This document shows, one piece after another, positions 35,116 through 40,350 of a stretch of 40,350 nt of DNA. Origin of the DNA: JAJPKK01 sp035311445 (GTDB taxonomy: Bacteria; Pseudomonadota; Alphaproteobacteria; Rhizobiales; Xanthobacteraceae); the NCBI GenBank assembly GCA_035311445.1, contig DATGCX010000434.1:1-40350 (forward strand), in the 5' to 3' direction. Both the position numbers and the translations under genes were made by a program. The stretch's first letter is position 1. Each line of letters starts with the position of its first letter. Under the pieces are notes generated by a model. It was not told the DNA's origin, did not search any database, and worked only from the letters and a program-made list of their open reading frames with translations.

Positions 35116-35414
35116 GGTCCTTCTGGCCTCACCTGACGGCTTCCCCGCCACAACATTAACAGAAGCCGCTAACATCAGACAAACGCCAACGAGAAGCCTT
35201 TAGCTATCCTCATCCATTTGCCCCACGCCTGCGCCGTCCGGCTTCGCCCCCTGACGCGGCGGTTAGGCTTTCAGAGTTCTCGAATTTGAACCAATAGCGG
35301 TACCTAACAGCTGGCCCACGCCGCGCACTACGCAAACGCGGAATCGCGGGGGAAGCCTGCCGGAAGGGCGCGCCGGACCGGAGTCGCGCATAGGCGGCCC
35401 CGGCTCACAGGGGA
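35116..35414. other. Spacer without recognised features
   Basis: About 300 bases. No gene, RNA or clear repeat was seen between the pentapeptide-repeat gene and the converging secreted-protein gene. Confidence 0.4.
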
Positions 35415-35765
35415 CTACTGAACGATGCCCGTAAAACCCTCCTTAAACCGATTCGCACATTCGCAATAAGAGCCGGGAAAGCCAAACACCTGGCAAATGC
35501 GCCGGCCGGCGCCGTCGTGCGGCCAGTCAAATTGGAGTTCGCCGGCAACGCCTGGGCCGAGTTCGACGCAAAGACGGGGCTGTTGTTGCGATTGCGAATA
35601 ATCGAACTGCGGATTGATGTAAACCGGAGGTGGGCGCGGTGGTCTTGGAGGGTTCGGGCGGCAAACCCCGCCGGGGCATCGGGCCGCATTGTCCTGCTGA
35701 GCCAAGGCTGGCGCAGTGACGGCCAATAACGCAGCCGTCGCAGCAATAAGAGTCCTGGTCGCCAT
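35415..35765 (-). CDS. Small secreted proline-rich protein, paralogue of the next gene
   Basis: A 116-residue protein with a clear signal peptide (MATRTLIAATAALLAVTAPALAQ, cleavage after ALA). The mature part begins with ARCPGGVCR and a Pro/Arg stretch (PNPPRPPRPPPVY), then a soluble domain with LCVELGPG and ends with GSYCECANRFKEGFTGIVQ. The ending is shared with the gene at 35823 (GSYCEC...GIV), so the two are paralogues in tandem. Even-numbered cysteines suggest disulphides in the periplasm or outside. Function is unknown. Confidence 0.72.
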   Translation of the reverse strand: MATRTLIAATAALLAVTAPALAQQDNAARCPGGVCRPNPPRPPRPPPVYINPQFDYSQSQQQPRLCVELGPGVAGELQFDWPHDGAGRRICQVFGFPGSYCECANRFKEGFTGIVQ

Positions 35766-35822
35766 GTTCGTTCTCCGATGTGCGTCAGCGCGCGTGAGTG
35801 GAGGGATGTGAGAGAGGGGCGG

Positions 35823-36224
35823 CTACTCAACGATGCGAACGATGCCCCTAAAGGCGTGCCCAAGATCATCAACGCATTCACAATAAGAGCCGGGGGGCGG
35901 CGGGGGCGCCAAACCGACACCGAGCGCCAAACAACTGCCCGCGCCGGGCACCACGCAAACATGCCGATAAACTGGCGGCGGATACACCGGTTGCGGCGGT
36001 GGCTGATACACCGGCTGTTGGCGTGGCTGATGCACCCGGGGTTGGGGTGGGGGCGTGGGAGTGGGAATGGGCGTGGGAGTTGGAGTGGGCGTCGGCTTGG
36101 GCAGGGGGAAGCAAATCGTTGGGCACGGCTTCCCCTGGGGACAAGGGGGACACTGAGCTGAGGCCGGCGCACTGATCACTGTCAATAGCGCAGCAATCGC
36201 GGCAACGAGAACCCTGGTCATCAC
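35823..36224 (-). CDS. Small secreted proline/threonine-rich protein, paralogue of the preceding gene
   Basis: A 133-residue protein with a signal peptide (MMTRVLVAAIAALLTVISAPASAQ). The mature N-terminus has CPPCPQGKPCPTIC, four closely spaced cysteines, followed by a long repeat of Pro-Thr dipeptides and then PPQPVYPPPVY. The C-terminal domain has CVVPGAGSCLAL and ends GSYCECVDDLGHAFRGIVR, matching the neighbour. The Pro-Thr tract is encoded by a nearly tandem GTGGGAGTGGG-type repeat on the plus strand, which could vary in length by slippage. The role is unknown; a cell-surface or wall-spanning spacer is possible. Confidence 0.72.
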   Translation of the reverse strand: MMTRVLVAAIAALLTVISAPASAQCPPCPQGKPCPTICFPLPKPTPTPTPTPIPTPTPPPQPRVHQPRQQPVYQPPPQPVYPPPVYRHVCVVPGAGSCLALGVGLAPPPPPGSYCECVDDLGHAFRGIVRIVE

Positions 36225-36646
36225 GTTCCTCCGTCATTCGCCGCTCGCGTGGCCCCCCGGACCGCTGCAACGCACGCCTCCGCCCTCCGCCGGCACCAAT
36301 GGTGCCGCGAATGATCAAGGTTTTATTTGAATTACCGAGGTTTTTATTTTATGCGTGGCAGGTGAAGCAAAGCCCGGCCGCGAGCTAAGCACGATCCCAG
36401 AATGACAACTTTAACCTGAATATAATCTGAATATTTGGCGAGGGATGAAAACTCCCGGACCTGGGTGGCCAACGATTCCGCGCCACGGCGCGCGACGCGC
36501 GAGGCATTTTCCAGCAATTAGTATAGGTTACCGAACCACGCTTCCCGTCATCGAGCCGGATCACGCTCGCCACGTCTGGCCGCCGCGACAATTCGTCCGG
36601 CGATGACTTCGCGGTTCACCTCACGCCATTCCAATATGTTTCCGCC
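36225..36646. other. Spacer downstream of the integrase gene
   Basis: About 420 bases. A 68-residue leftward frame (36385-36591) has no recognised family. A short palindrome GGCACCAATGGTGCC lies near 36290-36304. An attachment site could be here, but I found no supporting direct repeat. Confidence 0.4.
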
Positions 36647-37882
36647 CTACCCTGTAAAGGCCCGCTCCAGCGCCGCGACCGCACTCTCAGCGCCCCGGAC
36701 GGCCTGCGTGTAGTGTCCGAGCGTCACCACGGCGCTCGCATGGCCGGCGAGCTTTGCGACCAGCCCGACTTCGATGCCTTGCGCTTGAAGCGTGGATATG
36801 AAGCAGTGCCGGGCGCTATGAGGCGTGACGATCGGCAGGCCGAGGCTACGGAGCGCAGGCACCCAGAACCGGGCTCGGAAATTCCAATATAGTAGGGGCC
36901 CGCCCCCGCCAACCCGCGGCAGCGGCCACGGCTGGCGATGACCGAGGCCGGGAAACACGCGGTGCAATTCGCCCGACCAGCGAGGGCAGACCAGGCGCCA
37001 TTCCAAAAGCATGGTGCGGAGCAGGCTGCACATCGGGATGTCGCGCGTGCCGGCCAGTGTCTTGGTCATATCAGTGATGGACCCGTCGCGCTCCTGCATG
37101 CGGAGGATATGGATCACATTGGCGTCGAAGTCGATTTCATCCCATAATAGCCCCAGCTGTTCGCTGGGTCGCGTGCCGGCAAGGAACGGGAAGGCCACGT
37201 AGATACCTTTCTCCCGGTCCGCGCGGGCTTCCCGCAACAGCGTGTTTATCTGGTCGAGCGTAAGAATTGGCTTCTTGGTCTTGGGCTTGCCGCGACCCAG
37301 GTTTGCCGGCATGGCCGGCGGCCGGATGTTCAAGTCTTCCGCCGCAAGCGCGAGTACGGCGTTGAGAAACATCTTGGCGCGGTTGGCCGAATACCAACCC
37401 ACCTCGGCGGCCACTGTCTTGTGCCAAGCACGGATGTCGGCAGTCGAGAGATCGCGTACCTTGATGTCGCCCAGCATCGGCACCAGCCGTGTGCCCTCCG
37501 GCTTCTTGCCGGTCTGGGCAAATTCGCAGCGTTGACGCGCGGTGCCTATGAGCATGGGTCCGATGATATAGGAAGCGGTCTGCCGATAACCCGTGAGCGT
37601 GCCGGCCTTCACCTCGCCTTCCCGATTTTTGAGCCAGCGTTCCGTCGCCTCCGCAATGGTGACCGACTTATTGCGGTCGTCGGCGTAGCTGCCGATCTCG
37701 ATCTGCGTAATGATGTCGTTGCGCTTTGCCTGGGCATCCTTCTGACGTTCGAAGAACAGCTGCTTGCGCTTTCGGGTCCTCGGGTCACGATAATTGAGGA
37801 CCCATCGCGTCTGCGTGACGACCTGGCCCGACTTCAGCCTGCGCTTTCGAACTCGCTTTGTGAGGTTGACGGAGTTAGGCAC
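36647..37882 (-). CDS. Tyrosine-type site-specific integrase
   Basis: A 411-residue phage/island integrase. An N-terminal AP2-like arm-binding part (residues about 1-65, Lys/Arg-rich) and a SAM-like core-binding domain (about 70-185) precede the catalytic domain (about 205-400). The catalytic residues are visible: Arg in LAGTRPSEQLGLLW, His and Arg in PHSARHCF, His in LAGHASAVV and the nucleophile tyrosine in LGHYTQAV. It therefore looks intact. It is the last gene of a probable leftward operon with an HTH/Xis-like gene and two micro-ORFs. It marks an integrative element, but its attachment sites were not located. The insertion GLGHRQPWPLPRVGGGG before HxxR is longer than usual. Confidence 0.93.
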   Translation of the reverse strand: MPNSVNLTKRVRKRRLKSGQVVTQTRWVLNYRDPRTRKRKQLFFERQKDAQAKRNDIITQIEIGSYADDRNKSVTIAEATERWLKNREGEVKAGTLTGYRQTASYIIGPMLIGTARQRCEFAQTGKKPEGTRLVPMLGDIKVRDLSTADIRAWHKTVAAEVGWYSANRAKMFLNAVLALAAEDLNIRPPAMPANLGRGKPKTKKPILTLDQINTLLREARADREKGIYVAFPFLAGTRPSEQLGLLWDEIDFDANVIHILRMQERDGSITDMTKTLAGTRDIPMCSLLRTMLLEWRLVCPRWSGELHRVFPGLGHRQPWPLPRVGGGGPLLYWNFRARFWVPALRSLGLPIVTPHSARHCFISTLQAQGIEVGLVAKLAGHASAVVTLGHYTQAVRGAESAVAALERAFTG

Positions 37883-37941
37883 CTTTGGTTTCCAGCATTA
37901 ATCGATGCAACACGAAAACACGCGTTGCAATGCGCCACAAT

Positions 37942-38115
37942 TTATTTGGAGGTTGCTTCGGCCGATTGGTTTGCAACCACGATTGTAACCACGGCGGCCG
38001 CAAGTGCCGTCAGGGCGCGTCCGACGGCACCTGAATTACCGCTAATCGATGATGGGATCGGTATTGTCCACGAGCGGTGCGCTGCTGGTTGGCGATCAGC
38101 GGTCATCGTCTTCAT
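37942..38115 (-). CDS. Micro-ORF: 57-residue peptide with one hydrophobic segment
   Basis: Too short for most gene finders. The frame starts at an ATG at 38115 (a second is at 38106 after GAAGACG) and ends with TAA at 37942. It reads MKTMTADRQPAAH at the start and has a hydrophobic stretch (RALTALAAAVVTIVVANQSA) near the end, so it may be a small membrane protein. It begins two bases after the stop of the CxxC micro-ORF and ends 59 bases before the integrase start, fitting an operon. Function unknown; reality rests on position and composition only. Confidence 0.42.
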   Translation of the reverse strand: MKTMTADRQPAAHRSWTIPIPSSISGNSGAVGRALTALAAAVVTIVVANQSAEATSK

Positions 38116-38117
38116 CT

Positions 38118-38312
38118 TTAAGAAACGGAAGACGAATTTCGAATTTTAGAGGCCGGAGTCCTGGGGACTTCGGTCGGGGGATTGGGAATGACGCCGCCAA
38201 CGGCCGTTGTAGGCGATGCAAGGTACTCAACCGGATCAGCAAGATTTGGACCTCGGCGATAGCGGCGCGCAGGCAGACTCTGCCCGCACAAAGCGCACAA
38301 GTATTTACTCAC
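38118..38312 (-). CDS. Micro-ORF: CxxC-containing 64-residue peptide
   Basis: The frame starts at a GTG at 38312 that overlaps the stop of the HTH gene (GTGAGTAA) and has GGAGGGG six bases ahead, a strong sign of translational coupling. The peptide begins MSKYLCALCGQSLPARRYRR; the CxxC-G pattern hints at half of a zinc knuckle. The rest is Pro- and Ser-rich and unstructured. It lies between the Xis-like gene and the integrase, where small accessory factors are common. No family is recognised. Confidence 0.45.
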   Translation of the reverse strand: MSKYLCALCGQSLPARRYRRGPNLADPVEYLASPTTAVGGVIPNPPTEVPRTPASKIRNSSSVS

Positions 38313-38532
38313 CGGCCCCTCCTGAGCGAGAGCGGTTGATGGCGGCTTCGACTTCGGAAAGGCGGGCCAGTTTCCTCCCGTTCAGGAGTGAATAGGTTGG
38401 AAACAGTCCGCGCTTTGCTGCGCGTCTTATCTTAAAAACGGGCAGCCCCAGCTGTGCCGCCACGACGATCAGCGTGAGGAATGGCTCCGGTTTGGCTGGT
38501 TCTGTCTTGCCGTCGACTTCGGATCTCGACAT
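38305..38532 (-). CDS. HTH (MerR/Xis-like) small DNA-binding protein
   Basis: About 75 residues. The core TLIVVAAQLGLPVFKIRRAA (residues about 20-39), then KRGLFPTYSLLNGRKLARLS and EVEAAINRSR, match the excisionase-type helix-turn-helix: a helix with L-G-x-P, a turn, and the short strand G-R-K-L-A-R before a final helix. Excisionases direct the paired integrase to cut out the element and often also repress it. The start at 38532 is chosen on domain fit; an ATG at 38562 adds ten residues and neither has a good ribosome site. It heads the leftward operon that ends with the integrase. Confidence 0.6.
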   Translation of the reverse strand: MSRSEVDGKTEPAKPEPFLTLIVVAAQLGLPVFKIRRAAKRGLFPTYSLLNGRKLARLSEVEAAINRSRSGGAGE

Positions 38533-38602
38533 TGCAGTTCTCAGGTCCGGAGCTGATGACATGGACCCAAGATGAACGAAAAGACCGGAGACGGGTAGAT
38601 GA

Positions 38603-38850
38603 TAAGCAGGCCAGGAAGCGACCACTTGGTGGAAACAAAACACAACTTTGCGACCGGGGAGCGCCGTGGCTGGTCCGTCCATGCGACTCATTTGCCCGTC
38701 TAACCGAATTAAGGCATGATCGTGCTGTTTGGTATGCTGGGGTTTGTCATCGGTCTGAACTGCGGTTGGCTTACCAAAGCCCATTATTCACCGACGATCG
38801 GAGCGGCGCGCAGACTGAAAGACTATAAGTTGGCCAGGAGGCGACCACTT
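38603..38850. repeat. Pair of direct repeats around the small membrane ORF
   Basis: ATAAGCAGGCCAGGAAGCGA... near 38603 and ATAAGTTGGCCAGGAGGCGA... near 38825 agree in about 23 of 26 positions, 220 bases apart. The second copy forms the end of the 45-residue ORF at 38716; the first is a fragment of what seems an earlier copy of the same ORF. Confidence 0.6.
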
Positions 38851-38853
38851 TGA
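38716..38853 (+). CDS. Micro-ORF: 45-residue single-helix membrane peptide
   Basis: The frame runs from an ATG at 38716 to TGA at 38851. It reads as an N-terminal hydrophobic helix (MIVLFGMLGFVIGLNCGWL) followed by a basic tail (ARRLKDYKLARRR), a classic small inner-membrane peptide with the tail in the cytoplasm. It is too short for standard calling. A degenerate copy with the same start, but with stop codons, lies at 39638, and a fragment of the tail lies at 38603, so the block has been duplicated. The conserved coding sense of the intact copy supports it as a real gene. Function unknown. Confidence 0.5.
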   Translation: MIVLFGMLGFVIGLNCGWLTKAHYSPTIGAARRLKDYKLARRRPL

Positions 38854-38908
38854 GAGTCAGACGGTCACTGCTCTTGACTTTCATATAAGCGTTCCCCATC
38901 CCTGAAGG

Positions 38909-39610
38909 ATGGACAACCTTAGCAGGGCTAGGCTCATGGCCATCACAACGAGTGACCAAGGATCTTTGAGCGCCGTGACCGCCATGTTGCATCGTAGCCC
39001 TAATGCTTCGCAAATACCAAAAGGACGTAAGTGGTTTCGTCCCATCAAATTAGAGGAAGTAGAGCTTCCTTCTCCCGACATTAACGTGAGAAGGCTAGAA
39101 AAAGCAGGGACTATCAAATTCTGGGACGGTAGGGAAACAGCATTGATTTTGGTCGAGCTCGTGCGAGATCATTTCAGGTACAGAAATGCTTTCGCCAGTG
39201 AAAAGCGTCGGCTGCGTCGGCTACTGCTTAAGCGGCGGAAGCACGGGCACCTTTCAACATATAGAGCTCCAGTAGATGTTCTAGCACACGACGACATGAA
39301 GGAGGCAGGTGCCAATTTCGGACGTCGAAGGCGAGGTTCGTTGAGCATTCTCATAATTAAAATCGAAGAAATGCTAATGGAGAACGACCAGAACTACCGC
39401 CGAAAGGCTGGAACAACTTACGACGAAGAGGTCGGTTACTACGGACCATTGATCTCCCTGCTGATCGAGCTTTTTGAGCAAGCCAAGATCCCGCAAACGA
39501 TGTGGCCCAGCCCTCATACCATTCACCGAGCACGAATTGAAACCAAAGAAATCAAAATTCCATTTTATGGCCCCGGAGGAGCGTCGTGGCCCGTCCGTCC
39601 AGGCGCCTGA
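38909..39610 (+). CDS. Hypothetical protein, AT-richer, accessory
   Basis: A 233-residue protein with no recognised family. It is mainly helical and basic in the middle (ASEKRRLRRLLLKRRKHGHL), with a hydrophobic strand LSILIIKIEEMLM and a predicted helix YYGPLISLLIELFEQAKIPQ near the C-terminus. The base composition and codon use are AT-richer than in the housekeeping part, suggesting recent transfer. Two starts are possible, 38909 and 38936. The last dozen residues (YGPGGASWPVRPGA) lie inside a duplicated block shared with 38653 onward, so the true C-terminus may have been altered by that duplication. Confidence 0.6.
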   Translation: MDNLSRARLMAITTSDQGSLSAVTAMLHRSPNASQIPKGRKWFRPIKLEEVELPSPDINVRRLEKAGTIKFWDGRETALILVELVRDHFRYRNAFASEKRRLRRLLLKRRKHGHLSTYRAPVDVLAHDDMKEAGANFGRRRRGSLSILIIKIEEMLMENDQNYRRKAGTTYDEEVGYYGPLISLLIELFEQAKIPQTMWPSPHTIHRARIETKEIKIPFYGPGGASWPVRPGA

Positions 39611-39637
39611 TTCGCTGTCTTACCCTTCAACCGTGGC

Positions 39638-39735
39638 ATGATCGTTCTGATTTTGTGAGGCGCGCTGGGGTTTATCAGCGGCCTTAGCTGAGATGGTTTT
39701 TCCGAATCTCGTTATTAATCGTCGATCGGAGCCGG
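39638..39735 (+). pseudogene. Degenerate copy of the 45-residue membrane peptide
   Basis: From the ATG at 39638 the frame reads MIVLIL, stop, GALGFISGLS, stop, DGFSESRY, stop, SSIGAG. This lines up with MIVLFGMLGFVIGLNCGWLT... of the intact copy. The non-coding flank (GGAGCGTCGTGGC.CGTCCGTCCA) is also shared. Three in-frame stops show it is dead. Confidence 0.55.
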
Positions 39736-39945
39736 CGTTTCCCGTGCCTTATCTGCCTTAGCAGCGCGTCGCTAGCATTGCCAAGCGTGAGTGGTCGTCT
39801 TGTGGCCTGCTCAAACGCTTCCCCGATAGCAACATCAGACCGTACCTCATGCAGGGCACCGTGTTGACCGCGATGCGCGCGCCGCCCGCGGCCAGTCCGG
39901 CACTCGAGGAGATCCAAGCAAACAGCCAGAAGGAGCATGACGACA

Positions 39946-40266
39946 ATGAACAAGAACGGCAACGAAAACCGAAGAGACGATGCTATGAGCATCCGTGATG
40001 AACGACGGCGGGAGCGGCAACTGCGGCAGGCTGCGCGGCGTCGGGAGCTGCAAGCGGCAACGAAAACACAGCGCGCGGTCGGCGACGAATTTGAGGTTGC
40101 AACTGAAACAGCTGGCACGCTCGAACCGGCTGCGAATGAAGAAGCCAAAATTGAAATGGTGGCGACCGAACCCCGCGAGGCTCTTTGGGTCGGTTATTGT
40201 AACTTCGCGCTTATTAATCGGTACATAAGTAAGTGGACTTTTCTTGACATGTCGACACGAATATGA
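39946..40266 (+). CDS. Hypothetical basic protein, possibly altered by an IS insertion
   Basis: A 106-residue frame from an ATG at 39946, with AAGGAG ten bases ahead. The first half is a highly charged helix (IRDERRRERQLRQAARRREL), a likely coiled coil; the middle is acidic and Ala/Glu-rich. The last part (YCNFALINRYISKWTFLDMS) seems to run into the end of an IS630-like element whose transposase starts at 40279. The natural C-terminus may therefore have been replaced. No family is recognised. Confidence 0.42.
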   Translation: MNKNGNENRRDDAMSIRDERRRERQLRQAARRRELQAATKTQRAVGDEFEVATETAGTLEPAANEEAKIEMVATEPREALWVGYCNFALINRYISKWTFLDMSTRI

Positions 40267-40278
40267 CTCGCGTTGTGC

Positions 40279-40350
40279 ATGAGGGCAAACGATGCACGAC
40301 GACTGGATCATACCACGCTGGAGGCGATGCGTGAGCGTGCGGTGCGCAGT
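40279..40350 (+). CDS. IS630-like transposase, N-terminal end (cut by window edge)
   Basis: The frame from an ATG at 40279 is open to the window end and reads MRANDARRLDHTTLEAMRER then AVRS. The pattern DAR(R/K)LDHxTLEAxRxRAV is the characteristic start of IS630-family transposases, just ahead of their helix-turn-helix. Only 24 residues are visible. Intactness cannot be judged. Confidence 0.65.
   Translation, partial: MRANDARRLDHTTLEAMRERAVRS

Noticed and set aside
22470..36301. Shared CGGCACCAATG at the tRNA-Thr end and near 36291 as attachment-site repeats
   Set aside because: Only 11 bases match and the right copy is part of a palindrome; too weak to call att sites.
1..40350. CRISPR arrays and rRNA genes
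   Set aside because: No regularly spaced repeats with unique spacers and no rRNA-like sequence were seen on reading.

Overview
The window reads as chromosome from a GC-rich alphaproteobacterium of the Hyphomicrobiales, most like the Bradyrhizobium/Pseudolabrys side (Nitrobacteraceae or Xanthobacteraceae). The grounds are gene families (IalB-type secreted protein next to rlmN, EI24-YggT-DUF167-folD cluster, a low-complexity rhizobial hypothetical) and many imperfect palindromic repeats between genes. This is inference from recognised families, not a database match.

Left part (1-22.1 kb) is mostly housekeeping. An EI24 membrane protein (cut by the window edge) diverges from a yggT-DUF167-folD operon; then follow a GNAT acetyltransferase, typA/bipA, an exported metallo-hydrolase, a site-2 protease with CBS domains, a di-haem peroxidase beside an ECF sigma factor, folE, and a Rieske/FAD reductase. 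A looser stretch (12.7-17.1 kb) holds lineage-restricted membrane proteins, a recombinase remnant and long gene-poor spacers. A YkvA protein, ialB, rlmN, a small membrane protein and a Tat-exported FMN alpha-hydroxy-acid dehydrogenase with a CxxCH motif follow. At least seven inverted-repeat elements sit in the spacers.

A tRNA-Thr(CGT) at 22.4 kb marks the change to accessory DNA. The most interesting locus is 23.4-29.6 kb, all on the plus strand: a STAS-like/GHKL ATPase protein, a STAS-like/winged-helix protein, then a tightly coupled trio: a ComEC-type metallo-beta-lactamase-fold protein, a 750-residue protein fusing E2-like, E1-like (ThiF) and JAB/JAMM deconjugase domains, and a patatin-like phospholipase with a membrane helix. 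This resembles the ancillary (Cap2/Cap3) and effector (CapV) parts of type II CBASS anti-phage systems, but no cGAS/DncV-like nucleotidyltransferase is visible. The metallo-hydrolase ends in a flexible tail with a terminal glycine, so it may be the protein that the E1/E2 machinery conjugates. I regard this as the candidate undescribed or poorly described system.

The rest of the accessory region carries dinB with a UvrD/Rep-like helicase, a pentapeptide-repeat protein with a TIR-like C-terminal domain, two paralogous proline-rich secreted proteins, a tyrosine integrase with a small upstream operon (HTH/Xis-like protein and two micro-ORFs), a duplicated block carrying a small membrane-protein ORF and its dead copy, AT-richer hypotheticals, and the start of an IS630-like transposase at the right edge.
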